A DNA stretch of 64,000 nucleotides from Litomosoides sigmodontis (GCA_963070105.1 OY718804.1:3179317-3243316), one strand, 5' to 3'. Numbered from the stretch's first letter, positions 52,105 through 64,000 are shown. Notes: generated by a model not told the origin, from the sequence alone. Translations and numbers: made by a program.

Positions 52105-52329
52105 ATTGCCAACGGGTGAAAGGAAACAGTGTGTGAATTAGTGATAATTTAGGTAGCATCTCTATCGCGAAATCAGGCTCAAATTTATTTATAGATTTGA
52201 GCCTAATTTGAGTCTTTCCAGCCTCATCGCATCCTAAAAGGCCCGACCAGTGCTTCGCGGTTCCCTTCTTTGTTTCCTCGAAGTAACTGAGTAAGTTATT
52301 TGCTTCGTTGAAGTTTGTCATTAGCTCTT
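52105..52329 (-). CDS. Candidate 5' exon of an unidentified minus-strand gene
   Basis: After a TTCCAACAG acceptor the minus strand opens with MTNFNEANNLLSYFEETKKG, then KHWSGLLGCDEAGKTQIRL and KSINKFEPDFAIEMLPKL. The composition looks coding and the ATG (52321) is eight bases after the acceptor. It may be the first exon of the gene whose later exons lie at 51367-50676, or a separate gene. It is divergent from malectin, with only about 77 bases between start codons. Confidence 0.35.
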
Positions 52330-52382
52330 CTGTTGGAAATTTCTCCACTCATCAAGTTGCAGCATGTTTGTGATCAGTTCGT

Positions 52383-52392
52383 TAATTTGCAG
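52383..52392 (+). promoter_or_regulatory. Splice acceptor before malectin start (candidate trans-splice site)
   Basis: TAATTTGCAG ends six bases before the ATG at 52399. Confidence 0.45.
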
Positions 52393-52398
52393 GGTTCA

Positions 52399-54497
52399 AT
52401 GGAGACTGTATATCGTACGGTATGGTTCTTCGCCGTTTCATTCGTTCATTTTGCACTTGCAATGGACAATGTTTTCCTTGGTGACAAAATTTATTACGCT
52501 GTGAATTGTGGTTAGTAACATTTATGTTCATTGAGGTTAGATTCGATTGAAAATTCGAGCACAGTACGTGACGTAAAACTTGAATGTTACGTTACTGAAG
52601 TATTAACAAAGATATTGAGTGATTAACGATTCGGATAAAGATGGATAGACTTTCTACTTATTTTTTGCAGTGGATAAATCCATTCGTTTATCCGAATGCA
52701 TCGCCGGTCTTCCACTTCTTTGTCGGATAATGCATTTAAAAATAGAAAAGAGGAATTAATGTTTTTCTCTTCCTAATAACATTTGACTTCGTAGCAATAT
52801 TGCTACACCGGAAATTGTTTCACAGTTGAATGTGGCAGGCTTTTGATAATTAATAACTTTAAAAAGGACAAATTGTCATTACGCATTGTAGGTGGACTGG
52901 CACATACAGATCTTAATGGTGTCCATTATGAAGCAGATCCGTTACGCGTTGGCGTTGCATCTAATTTTGGCAGTAGGCTAATGATAGTGAGGGTTGATCC
53001 ACATGATGCTATTCTTTATCAGACCGAAAGGTTAACATATTTGATAATAATTGAATAATATTGAACGACGTAATAGGGGTTCATTTCCATTAGCTGTAGT
53101 AAATTAGCTATAATGAGTTATTGAACAGACTCTTCGCTTAAAAACAATTGATGGTATCACTAATAATTTCACTTTGTGCTGCTGTAATCAATGAATTAAC
53201 ACATCTATTACTTCCTTGCGTTTTGCTACTGTTAAATTAAAAAGCAGAAAATTTCACGTCTGAATTTAATCATTTCAAAGTTTTAACGATTATTGGGTTT
53301 TCAGGTATCACACAGAAGATTTCACTTATACGGTACCATTACCGAAAGATGATGGAGAATATACACTGGTACTGAAGTTTTGTGAAGTTTATTTCCAATC
53401 TTCGAAGCAAAAAGTGAGGGTTCACTTGCTTCTATTGAGTTATCTGTAAGATTTTGCTGTGTAATTATTGGAGGGAGCTAGAAAGCTAGTTCAGTTTTTA
53501 TTGGAGAGAGCTAGAAAGCTAGTTTCTATTACATAAATTTTAGGTGTTTAATGTCCTACTTAATGACGAAGTGGTGATCGCAGAATTAGATATTTTCAAG
53601 GAAGCAGGAGGCACTGGAGTTGCTTATGATCGTTTGTTGACATTTAATGTGAGTAGTAATTCTTTTTGGATCCTGGTGCTTGAAGCGTAGTATTTCTTGG
53701 ATCTTGATTTTGAAACAGATGATCATATCACACTCAATACTTTGACAGCGGATTATTTTTGTTGCCTCAGTCAAAGAGATGGATTTTTTTAAAGTGCTCC
53801 AGTTCACTTCCTATTGTAGATTAAATCTCTCCAGCCTTCGTAGGGTCTTCCTAAATTCTTTGCACCTTTGTTGGTTTAAAAAGTTGTAAATGTCTTATTG
53901 GTACAGGTTGAAAATGGTGTTCTGATATATGGAGACCGACGTGACTCTTCTGGATATGTGAAAATTACGTTAGCCAAGGTATGTTTTGTTTTGCATATCT
54001 TGGTGATTATCACAGTGGAACTTGCGTGATTTCAGGAAAGCTATAAATTATTGAAATAATATCACTTTTCAGGGTGCTTTGGATAATCCGAAAATAAACG
54101 CATTTTACATTTATCGTGGCCCCGAAACGGTAATCCATTTGAGATCTGATCTTGACTAATTTACTGAAATTATAAGAATGTTGAAACTTTCATATTAAAT
54201 CGAGTGGAATAGTTTTACGAAGTCTGTGAAAAACATTTTTATATTTCAAGCTTTTTTAAGGATATCCCAATTCAGCGAGGCGTATCATTTGATGAGGAAA
54301 CAGAGGATGAGGAAGAAGAAGAAGAGGAATTTGATGAAGCAGCAAGCATCAAATTACGTAATGAGGTCAGTCGCTTCGAAGATGAGCCCCTAGTAGAAGA
54401 TCCTTATGCTGAGCAGGATACAAGTCATATGTTCATACCATTCCTAATAGCCTTCGCTTGTTTTTTTCCTGTTTTATTCTGTTTATGTAAATTATAA
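52399..54497 (+). CDS. MLEC: Malectin
   Basis: ER-resident membrane lectin that binds diglucosylated N-glycans and works with ribophorin I in glycoprotein quality control. Exons: 52399-52510, 52892-53030, 53305-53413, 53544-53648, 53907-53978, 54073-54129, 54261-54497; 276 residues. An N-terminal signal peptide (TVWFFAVSFVHFALA) precedes the lectin domain: YAVNCGG, HTDLNGVHYEADPLRVGVAS, ILYQTERYHTEDFTYTVPLP, EYTLVLKFCEVYFQSSKQKV and FNVLLNDEVV. Then come an acidic Glu-run linker (DEETEDEEEEEEEFDEA) and one C-terminal membrane helix, MFIPFLIAFACFFPVLFCL, ending CLCKL as in vertebrate malectin (CLCRL). Intron 3 contains a small tandem duplication. All phases match. Confidence 0.96.
53471..53527. 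repeat. Short tandem duplication in malectin intron 3
   Basis: GGAG(G/A)GAGCTAGAAAGCTAGTT occurs twice, about 35 bases apart. Confidence 0.75.
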
Positions 54498-55597
54498 CAT
54501 AACTAATTTTTCCTATCATCCCGCTTTGCTCATTCTTACTAACAATCATAGTTATAAGGATTAGCTTACTTTTATTTAATTTTACATTTGTTATAAAAGA
54601 TATTCTGCGACCTCATTCTGTTACGTTGTGCTTTTTGTTTAATGAACTTTACGGACGAAAAATTCAGCGTGATTGTAATTTTTAATACTCGTCAGTTTTT
54701 CATGTTTCAAAATTTAATTTTTGCTAGTCGTTTATGTCTTGCACATATATTTCTTAACGCACATTGCAATGGATAGTTCAGGGGTTCCTTTTCCTGTCTT
54801 TGTCTTTCACTGTTCGATAATTAGTATTCATCCTTTTGTGATATGCTTGTTTTATTACTGTAATGTCTTCATTGATAATGTCCATTCACAATCTTTATTT
54901 CCATGGGCATTGGAAAGTTGGTTCCATAAAGCACTTTGCTGTTTAATTGATTTGTACAAACTTCTGTAATCATACTATTAATTTTGTGCGCTTTAAAATT
55001 TTGTCAGAAATCTTTGGATCAGTTCATTTTTCTTCTTTCTTGCTCCTGTACTTTTTGTTGCTTTTTTTTTTAAACAGTTATTCCAAAAGGATAGGATCTT
55101 GCTGGTTTTTTTCTTCTCTTGAATGGTGTATTCTTGCCACGATATACAAAATACTATCTTACGTTGTATTAGCTTACCTTTCGAAACGGTGTATTAATTT
55201 ATGGCTGTTATTTGTGGTTAATAATTTTATTAACCTTTTGTGGTTAATAAAATTTTAAATAATTCAGTTATAATTTTTTGACCATTCTTACAGTGTTTTC
55301 ATAACCTTCTCATGGATTATACTGAATGAAAGCACTGCATCGACGGGAAAGTTTTATTACGAGTACTAGAATTTTTTGCATTTTCAGATTTTATTATCAC
55401 AGTGAACTGTCAAGTACGATGATTGGAATCAAGTAGTAAAATATTTTCATAGAATTATGCTCGCAAAATTAAGATGCTTTCAGACGATTTATGACTGTTG
55501 TGTGGCGAACGTCTATTTTTTACGCTGAAAAAAAACTTTAAAGGAGGAGCAATATTCATTACTACACCCATCAGTAATTACAGAGCTGACCTTATCT
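54498..55597. other. Intergenic region between malectin and WRN-type helicase
   Basis: About 1.1 kb, AT-rich, with hydrophobic-looking open frames (54721-54969, 54947-55258) that I read as AT-rich noise. It contains the malectin 3' UTR. Confidence 0.5.
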
Positions 55598-58500
55598 ATG
55601 GACGCTGACAGTACACCACCTGAAAATGCTCTTCGAATACTTAAGAAATTCTTTGGCCATAACAATTTCCGACCTTTTCAATGGACAGTGATTCAAAATG
55701 CATTAAGTGAGAAAGATCAAATTGTAGTGATGTCCACAGGTATATCTTTTTTCCAAATTACACCGATTTATTTATTGATGATTTCGAGTATTCTTTTATT
55801 ATTCGATCCATTGCAGGTTACGGTAAAAGTATTTGCTACCAGTTGCCATCACTGTACACTGAAAAACTAACTGTTGTTATAACGCCACTAATTTCTCTCA
55901 TGAATGATCAAGTGGAAAATGCCCGGTGAGTTATCGCTACATTTATATCATCATCAAATACATAAATTTCATGTGCATATTATCGGAATTTAGATGAAAT
56001 TGAAATTATAGGAGTAATGGTATTCAAGCAGCTTGCTTAAGTAGTGAAACAAACTTGAACGAACAGCGATCAATTCTTGCATCAGATGATTTACGCTTGC
56101 TCTATATCACTCCTGAATTTGCCCTTAATGGTAGTTCGCTGTTAAAACAAATTCGTGAAAGTAAGCTTAATTTCCGTAAAAAGGAACACGCAGCATAAAA
56201 TTCGTACCTAACCAATACTTAATTAATTTGCAGTTAAATTTGCATGCACGGGTTGGGTATCCGTTTTTTGGTACTTGGCTAACATACTTAATATTGGCAA
56301 ACAGTGAGTAGACTATTTCAGATGTTAATTTACTGGCAATCGATGAAGCTCATTGTGTTTCTCACTGGGGTCATGAATTTCGGCCCAGCTATCGACAGTT
56401 GGCAAAAGTTCGTGATCTCTTTGGTAAGAACATTCCAGTGATGGCGCTCACGGCTACAGCTACACAACAAGTCAGAATGGATATTGCTAGCAGTTTGGAA
56501 CTTCATCAGCCAATCGTCATATTTGCGCCATTAGACAGGTCTGACACATTTGTAATATTTGTGTTACATATAACAATCCCTCTCAGGAACTTGTCATTAA
56601 TTATCAGAGGTATTTTTATTAGCATATATTATTAAACACTTTTAGTATGGTTCCTCGATATCTGGTGAAAACTTTATACATTTTAATAATAATTCCAAGA
56701 ATTCTGCCTAAAATTTCAGGCCAAATTTATATTTGTCCGTACGTACTCCTACAAGTCTTGAAGGACTACTAAATTTGCTTAGTGAAGATGAAAAGAATGG
56801 CAAACATTTCAATGGTTCAACAATAATTTATTGCTCTACCCGTATTCTAGTTGATGAAGTTTACGAGTGTATATCTAGTAAGAGCTTAACGCTTAACAGA
56901 TAGCTGGTTTTATAAATATGCCTGAGTTTGGTTTCGCATTACTGTTAAATGAAGTTATTGGAAGTAAATCGATATACCATTAATAGACGTGTTCCACCTC
57001 AAGAAACCCAACTATGCATAAGATGAAAATACTAAAGTTTCAAATAATGCAGAGGAAGGAGTGAAATGTGCGCGATATCACGCAGGTATGTCAGCTGTAG
57101 CAAAGCGAAAAGCTCATGAATGCTTCATGAAAGACCGCATAACAACGATTATTGCAACGGTAGCATTCGGTATGGGAATTGATAAGCCGGATGTGCGTAA
57201 TGTTATCCATTATGGAGGTTAGGATTCAGCAGTATATTTTCGTTACATTTCTCCATTTGTTAATTATCACTTAAAAATTTGTTGTGAGTTGTACTAACCA
57301 ACAATGTGTTAATATTTTTTTAAATGGATATGAATTTTAGCCCCAAAAAACATGGAAAGTTATTACCAAGAGATTGGAAGAGCAGGTCGTGATGGTTATC
57401 CCAGTAAATGTATCGTATTTTACAAGGACCAAGAATTAACTAAACATCGGTTATGATTTTACTGCTTTCTGCATATATTTTCGAATTTCTTAACCCTTCC
57501 TACTTTGACGTTAATAATACGAGGAACATTTAGTTTCCAATCTATAAATGGGTGATTTTAATATGTATTAAAAGAGGATGATCTATGGTTTTGCAAAAAC
57601 TTGCAGTGCTTATTGATTAATATCACTTTAATTCATTTTTAGGTATTGCATATTGAAGGAACCAAGCTTGAAGGAAGAATATAAGAAACATCTGTTAGAA
57701 ATGCTCTCGTTAATGGAACGGTTTCTTCATGCGACAAGCTGTAGGCGATTGTTAGTACCATTTTTTCTTGTTTTTTTTTCATTTCTTTTCTGTGCACTTC
57801 TATTCTTTAAAAAGAACTGGAATTTAAAATGAACAGTCTTTTATTTAGCATGCTTCTATCCCATTTTGATGAGCGCGTGAAAATGGAAGCAGCAAATACA
57901 GGATGCTGTGATATATGTGATGAGCTCATCCGTTCTGAAAATAGTGCTGCCGATCGTTTATTAACAAATTCTAGAAATTATGGTGATGAAGTGTTGATCT
58001 TACTTCGAGCAGTAAACATTTTTGGAGGATACACTGGTCTGGGAAAAGTGGTTGATTTTGTCAAGGGGGTAACGTTATTTTCATTTTAGTAAAGCGATAA
58101 ATTTCATGTCCAGTAATCAAATAAATGTTCTTTGACCTATAATAACCACTTATTATTCTTATATTTGAGATTATTTTTACAGTAGCTGATAGAACTAATT
58201 CTATTGTAAAAATAATCTCATTGCTGCTAGAATACGAGTTATACGATATGGTATAGAAAGCAGGTATTTCTGTAACATTATCATTATTGAAGAAAGCAAA
58301 TGTTGCCCAAATAAAGCAAGAAAGCGAATATTATGGATCAGGAAAGCACAAAACAGAAGTGTTTTGGAAAGAGCTGGCACGCGTACTGAGAATGAATGGT
58401 TATATCATTGAAACGAAAAGCTCCTTTAACAGTTATGCTCATCTTATATCGCTTTCTGATAAAGGACGGAGTTGGTTGTACGAGAAAAACAGGGTTATAT

Positions 58501-61269
58501 ATTATTTCTTTAATAGATGTGCGTGATTTACAATAACGTCTTACCAGTTATAATCGAAATTTAAAATGGAAGAAATCACATAATTTAGAAAATTAATTGA
58601 AAACTTTGATATACATGCAAATGTAGTTCCGATGATTCTTGAAGTTTCAGGAACTGTACTTTGAACCGACGCCTTTATTAATTGGTGGTCATGTAAGTGG
58701 TAGACATTGCACATCTCGAAATAATGAACCTCTTCCTTCCAAGTAAATTTTTTCTCGCTTTTCCAATACGTTTTTTCTCACCGAAAGTTATGCAAGTCCG
58801 TTCTGAAAAAAGAAAGCATTGTTAAAGCATTTATTAGCCCGCATATTTCAGAATAATAAATCTCACAAAGCAACGTGAATGGAAGGATTGCAGTTGTTAT
58901 GGAGAATTAGTGCGCTCGACAGACATCAGTGCTTCTGTAAGTAGTTGATAATTTCAAATGTTTTGAATTTATTACTACTGATCGGTAGTAAGGAATTCAA
59001 TTCTTTTTCACTAACTTCCACTTTCGAAGCTTAGATTGCCCATAATGACTTACATAACTTTGTCTTCACGTCCTATTTTAGGATCAGCTCGAAAAAATAT
59101 TATTTGAGACCCGTACAAATCTGGCTATAGAATATAATTGTAGTGCTCACATCATTGCATCAAACAGGTGTATCCAGCAGCTAGCAACGATGCGACCATC
59201 TTGGTTTGTCTATAAACTTATTAATAAATGGTTTGTTTAATCTAAAAAAGGTTTCCTATGAATTGTGTCTCGCATTACAAAGAGATTTAAATGTAAACAT
59301 TCTAGCATTCAAAACAGTTTTTACGATTTGATTTTGGGTTTGATAGCACTCGGTAGTTTTACACTGAATCATGATTGTTTTAGTGTACAAAATCTATTCA
59401 TAATTGGAGAAATGACGGAGAAAAGACGGCAAAATTTTGGGCAAAAACTTGTAGATGCAGTTGTACAATTCTGCACTACGCATGATATGTCTATGGATTG
59501 CATGACCGATTCAGCTGTATGTTTGGCATGATTCTTTGCAGAAGGAAATGACGGCCTATTTGTATCTAGCGGTTCGCATGAGGAAAAGGGCAATAGAATT
59601 TATGGAATAGAGGAGTGGTACATATCGTTGTTATATGAGAAATGAGTTTATTTGGGTTAATGTAGACGTTAATATAGGTAAGTGATTATGATTCAGAGAT
59701 AAAATGTTTGTAGAATGGTTACATCTGCAATTATTTCAGTTACCGGAAGAGATCAAGAAACGAATGAGCGCATTGAATGAAGCTTGTACTGATGTTTATC
59801 GAAATCATATAAGGAAAAAACTATCACTGGTTGGTTATCGATCAGTATTATTGCAAATCTAAAATGAAATTTACGTAGCTAAACTTTGTGAAATAAGATG
59901 TGAACGTATGGCTACATTTCTTCCAGAATTGTTTTTGGATTGAGGATTATTGTAGAAAAATTTGCTCAATGGTTTAACATCTTTCGCTGCTTCTATTAGA
60001 TTTTTTATATTTCATTTCAATTTTTTTCAATTATCGTGTTTTTCTTGGATCATCTTAAATTACACTGAAGTTCGGAAATTGTGGAAAAAATTCTTTCTGT
60101 ATGGGATTTACCTTATAACTGCTTGAGCAAACACCATTGCTTGTCCACTGAAGATTGAAATAATGTTGCTTGGTTGAAGGATGATTTAGCAGAATTGCGT
60201 GCTGTTAGCGAAGGAACTATAGCTTCATATTTCGTAAATTTTGTGAAAAATGGTTTACCGATATATCTGGATGCTGTTGGAATAACAAAACAGCACATGG
60301 ATATCGTTTACGATACTGTTCGAGAACATGGATCAGGTAATCCATATGATCAGTGAGGATATAACCTACGGAAAAGTTTATTTTAATCATTTTTTCCAGC
60401 TAGCAGAATATCGAAGTTATTCATGTCTACCTGTCATTAAGCAAGGTCAATGCCTAATACAAAATTAGCGGAATTGAACTTGATAGAGTTTAGTAGAAAG
60501 TAGGGCATGGTGAGATAGTAACAATACAAATTATTTTGTTAATTAAGAAATTGTAACTGTTGCAGATATTTTACGTCTGAAGCCTATCATGGAAGCACTT
60601 CCAAAAGATTTCATAGACTATAATCAACTAAAAATTATTTTTGCAATCCTGGAATATGAATATGGTGTTATCGGAGATTCAGAAGGAACGTCGCGCAATG
60701 CTTCCTCAATAGAGAACACTAACAAACGAAAAATTCCAGAATGGATGAAGACACAAACACCATCCTCATTACAAAGTAAAATGAAGAAAAAATCAGGCTT
60801 ACTGAAGTAATTGCATTATGCTATAGATGTCCTCGAACTTTATGCTTTTACCACAAAGAAACATTACTGTTAGATATCGTGTTTTGTTCCTGATCTTGTC
60901 AAACTATTTGTATCATAAGCAAGTTATGCTCTCATATTTCATTCTTACTTCGCTAACTCTGAATGCTCAATAAATGATGGTGAAAAATTCTTAGCACTTC
61001 CTGTCACTGCTACACATGTGAAAAGTTTGATAAAGTTGACCAATCTACACATCAAAATAACATACATTTCAATATCTTAGCGTTAACTATTAGCTTCATT
61101 GATTTATTCTATTTTTGTCGTGTTAATATCTATTAGGAACTCTTCGTCCTGCAATGCAATGCATTCTGACACTACAAAGTATCTGAAGAAATCGGATGAT
61201 CCATCGTATGCATTTGTCAGCACTAATAATGATCACAACAGATTCATCAGTATCACTGTTAAACCTTGA
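55598..61269 (+). CDS. wrn-1: RecQ-family helicase, WRN type
   Basis: 3'-5' DNA helicase of replication-fork repair. Exons: 55598-55739, 55817-55925, 56012-56160, 56322-56538, 56720-56877, 57053-57217 (start may be 57038), 57341-57449, 57643-57750, 57849-58068, 58257-58493, 58651-58742, 58852-58936, 59082-59203, 59384-59516, 59740-59829, 60180-60336, 60566-60806, 61137-61269; about 888 residues. Motifs: [19 protein letters not shown]; Walker [84 protein letters not shown]; zinc-binding CR...[10 protein letters not shown]; an RQC winged helix ([20 protein letters not shown]); and an HRDC domain from 59082 ([19 protein letters not shown]). The N-terminal exonuclease of vertebrate WRN is absent, as in C. 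elegans WRN-1. Reading through the last donor gives an alternative stop at 60810 (845 residues). Confidence 0.93.
58168..58221. repeat. Inverted repeat in a helicase intron
   Basis: GAGATTATTTTTACA and its exact reverse complement TGTAAAAATAATCTC lie about 24 bases apart within the intron 58069-58256. Confidence 0.85.
60969..60974 (+). terminator. Proximal poly(A) signal of the helicase gene
   Basis: AATAAA about 160 bases after the alternative stop at 60810. It would serve the short form. Confidence 0.5.
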
Positions 61270-61432
61270 TGTCTACCGATATTTTAAGTTCAAAATGCGT
61301 AGTTTTGACAAGCGTCGGCATTGTTATACCCATTTCAGTTTACGTTAAGTAACGGGAGGGAGATAGGTATTCCATGTTCAGTCTATGTTTTCTATAAGTC
61401 TAGAACTTGAAATCATAAGTTTTGCAACTCAC

Positions 61433-61438
61433 AATAAA
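61433..61438 (+). terminator. Distal poly(A) signal of the helicase gene
   Basis: AATAAA about 165 bases after the stop at 61269. It would serve the form with the extra last exon. Confidence 0.5.
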
Positions 61439-62069
61439 TGAAGGTTCGAAACTTAGTTCAATCCTAAATTATAATGAAAAAATTGTCTGCGCAATTTTAT
61501 CACTAGCATCGTTATCCTCAATTCTCAAATATAGGATTAGAAAAAAATACTACCTTAATGCATTGTTATATAGAGAAATTAAAAATAACAGTAAAAACGT
61601 TCGTTATCTCATGAGCTAATTAATGATTTCATCATTAGATGAATAGTTAGTGGTTAAAAAATTGCAAAATAAATTATAAGAAATAGACATTTGCACCGTG
61701 GGTATTTTCCTTTCCTTTTGGTGACTTATAATTAAGCAATTTATGGATCGTTCAATTTTAAAATTATCTTTGATTTATGAAGAATTCTTATTTAGAAAAC
61801 TAATTAATGAACTAATGCAATAACTTGGGAATCGAAGTACTACTGCTTTCACCTTTTACAAGTTGTAATTTGTTCATTGCATAGCACTTTTCAATTTATT
61901 GCAGTGATTGGAATTCACTAGAATGTTGTTAGACTATAAACAAGTAAATATTTAGACTTTCGTCATCTCCTCTTCTATTATTTTTTAAAATTTAACAAAA
62001 AGCTTCACAACACTTTCGCTTAACTTTTACTGCACCTCGCGTCTCTTACTTGCGCGCACATCACACAAC

Positions 62070-62115
62070 CATCTCTCTTTCTCTCTCCCTCTCTCTCTCC
62101 CTTTCCCTCTCTTTT
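62070..62115. repeat. CT-rich microsatellite
   Basis: An interrupted CTCTCT/CCCTCT tract of about 45 bases. Confidence 0.85.
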
Positions 62116-62231
62116 CCATCATTTCTTTTCTTTCTAAAATTTATTAGCTAACATTTATTTTGGTATTTCAAAATCTTGCATTCTTTTAGGAAAGGAGAAG
62201 TTTGAAAAAGGAAAAAAAGTGCTACTTGTAC

Positions 62232-62286
62232 CTTAAGAGCAAATTCAAAGATAGCTTCATCCTCAGCGTTCAATTCTATTTCACAA
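62232..62286 (-). CDS. Possible isolated minus-strand exon
   Basis: Between a GTTTTCCAG acceptor and a strong AAG|GTACAAG donor the minus strand encodes CEIELNAEDEAIFEFALK without a stop. The acidic, helix-like composition and both splice signals suggest a real exon. I found no partner exon and recognise no family. Confidence 0.25.
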
Positions 62287-62970
62287 CTGGAAAACGAGAA
62301 AATTCTAGCGAATGAGACTGCGAGCGGTGATGATCAATCATTGATGCGTGGTGGAGTTCGGAATGTTTAGCCGGCTTCGGGTCATGCTACTAATGTAGCA
62401 GTGTGAATTCTCGAAATTCGAATCTCAATATTTTCTAGAAGGATCGCTTCGTTAAGGTTATAAAAATATTGCTCTGAATAGAACGTACTTACTTACACAT
62501 CACAGCTCAGTTTTCCTTGTTTAATTTCCATTAATATTGGAAATTGAAATTGTTTAGTTCAATTATGCATTTCATTCCAAACCAACAAATGATGTAGCAA
62601 TGTGTACCATACTTTCCTTTCTTCCTAGAGTTCCATATTGGATTGCGGTAAAAAGTCGAGCACTACTGGATCATGAAGTTGGTCCGTTTTCCTTTCCTAC
62701 GTTGCTATGTTTTTGTTACAGTCAAACAAGAAAAAAAAAAACAGAAAACTGCCTTCCGAACTTGCTCAACTGTTATTCGATTTTCCAATTACATTCAAAA
62801 TTAAATATTAAATAGCGCACTTCAATAAAATATACGATTGTGTCACATCAGAATTCAAAAACAAAGAAAAAACCTTTGAGATATTTGCGCTCAAAACTTA
62901 ACAAGTAAATTTAAACTTCTTCTTCGTCCAAAATTGATTTCGAAATTTATAATTTCTTTGTTCCGCACAG

Positions 62971-64000
62971 GTCCAAACTGTTCATGTGCCAATAACATTC
63001 CGGAAAGATTCCGAGCACATTTATAGCGCTGATTGTGCAGAGAATAATTGTGATATGTGGAAAAATTGGGCTAAAAAGGACCTTAACATTCGAGTGGATG
63101 GAAGTATGCAAGTGGATTGCTTGCATTGTTTTGCAAGTTCTGCAAACTTCTCGTAACATATCAGTTAACGGTTTGAAAAATGTCTAATTACGCCGGAATC
63201 TTATTGTGAAAAAAAACGATCAGCGTATATGGGTTACATTTTCGTAATTTGAAAAAGAAACCAATGAACTTTTCCGGTATGAGAATGTGCGAAGTAATTT
63301 CAGGTCGAACTGCATGCTTAACCAATCATCAGGTGTGTGCATTACAAATGCTCAGACAGTGTGATACTATCTCGCAGCAGTTTCATGTTGTATCGATATT
63401 TTGTTTGGAACAACATTCTAGCGAAAATTTGGAAGGTCATCGTCGTGCAGTTCGCAATACGGTAAGCTCGATCGAGTCAAGCGCTTTTTTGGTCAGTTCT
63501 AGCTATTCGCAATTATTTTAACATACCTCTACCAACACGATGAATTAAATTTGGTAAAATCACCAGCCAATTTCTCATTTCATTTTCCCTGTGTACCGGT
63601 CACATTGTTAGCTTCTGTGACAAAGAGAAAAAAGGAATCCACAAAGATGGACGCACAAATTATCCATAATAGCCGAGAACAAAGGCTCCCACTCCTTCTT
63701 CACTCCAACAGTGCACTTGTCATTTACATCGCTTGATGTGGAAGCTCGAACTTGCAACGTCTTATTCTCTCAAGATTCTATAGCAAACTCTCCAAAATTG
63801 ATGGTTAAATTTGGCACTAATCATTCGGGTATAAGGTGGAGTTCTTCGAGAAAATGATTATTATTTCAGGAACGCATGGTACAGGTGTCGAAACTCTACG
63901 GGTTAATTTTGTGGAGTTATTATCATTACATTTTAAAAATAAAATACGATATCTCTGAAATGCAATGATCCCGTCATTCTGCACGATAGTTTTCAATAAA
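62971..64000 (+). CDS. Exons of an unidentified protein, probably partial at both ends
   Basis: Not recognised. Exon 62971-63136 follows a TTCCGCACAG acceptor and encodes VQTVHVPITFRKDSEHIYSA, then DCAENNCDMWKNWAKKDLNI and a CLHCF segment. It can join in phase 1 to exon 63304-63461 (RTACLTNHQVCALQMLRQCD ... SENLEGHRRAVRNT), which ends in a good GTAAGC donor. A further short exon may start at 63870 (ERMVQVSKLYG). Seven or more cysteines over about 110 residues suggest an extracellular or disulphide-bonded region. The gene probably continues past the right edge and may begin further left. The donor at 63137 (GTTCTG) is weak; without it the frame stops at 63154. Confidence 0.45.

Larger units (their letters stand above)
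61270..62970. other. Intergenic region after the helicase gene
   Basis: About 1.7 kb, AT-rich, with a CT-rich tract at 62070-62115. One possible minus-strand exon lies at 62286-62232. Otherwise no gene is supported. Confidence 0.5.

Noticed and set aside
54721..55258. Hydrophobic plus-strand open frames after malectin
   Set aside because: Phe/Leu-rich translations are expected from T-rich DNA; no splice continuity with malectin or the helicase.

Overview
The window is nuclear DNA of a nematode, most likely a filarial or other clade III (spirurine) species. This is an inference from three things: AT-rich sequence, many short introns with T-rich ...TTTCAG acceptors (several falling 6-35 bases before a start codon, as expected for spliced-leader addition), and proteins that match known animal families with nematode-style architectures. 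I see no ribosomal RNA, tRNA, CRISPR array or recognisable transposon gene. All exon boundaries were worked out by hand from splice consensus, reading phase and family alignment recalled from memory; for most genes the summed exon lengths give one uninterrupted frame.

Left part (1-19.9 kb), all on the plus strand: the 3' part of an SH2B-type PH-SH2 adaptor (to 3301), ribosomal protein S21 (6333-6861), NADPH-cytochrome P450 reductase (9595-13814, 680 aa) and the atypical kinase RIOK3 (15572-19922, 507 aa), which seems to need a rare GC-AG intron.

Middle (21.6-33.8 kb), minus strand: two tandem paralogous genes, B (28206-21604, 960 aa) and A (33823-29869, 641 aa). Each mixes Gln/Ser/Thr-rich regions with several copies of a basic motif of about 24 residues (consensus AEAARLRYxRMSxEERRxYNxRR). 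This is the least described system in the window. It may be a nematode DNA-binding family resembling STPR repeats, expanded by exon duplication. Upstream lies a long region (33.9-41.2 kb) poor in genes and rich in microsatellites, with a 330-base GATA tract, a 64-base near-perfect palindrome and a possible small one-pass membrane protein gene (39437-38149).

Right part (41.2-64 kb), compact housekeeping genes on both strands: SAP18 (minus, 42706-41229) head to head with an acyl-CoA-binding protein (43114-43608); COQ2, the ubiquinone prenyltransferase (44240-47486), tail to tail with replication factor C subunit 2 (49875-47631); an unrecognised minus-strand gene (51367-50676) whose helical pattern recalls Bcl-2/CED-9 proteins; malectin (52399-54497); and a WRN-type RecQ helicase (55598-61269) with two possible 3' ends. 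The last 2.7 kb hold exons of an unidentified Cys-containing protein that runs toward or past the right edge.

Functionally the genes are mostly unrelated: DNA replication and repair (RFC2, WRN), ribosome production (RPS21, RIOK3), mitochondrial and ER metabolism (COQ2, POR, malectin, ACBP), chromatin and splicing (SAP18), and signalling (SH2B).
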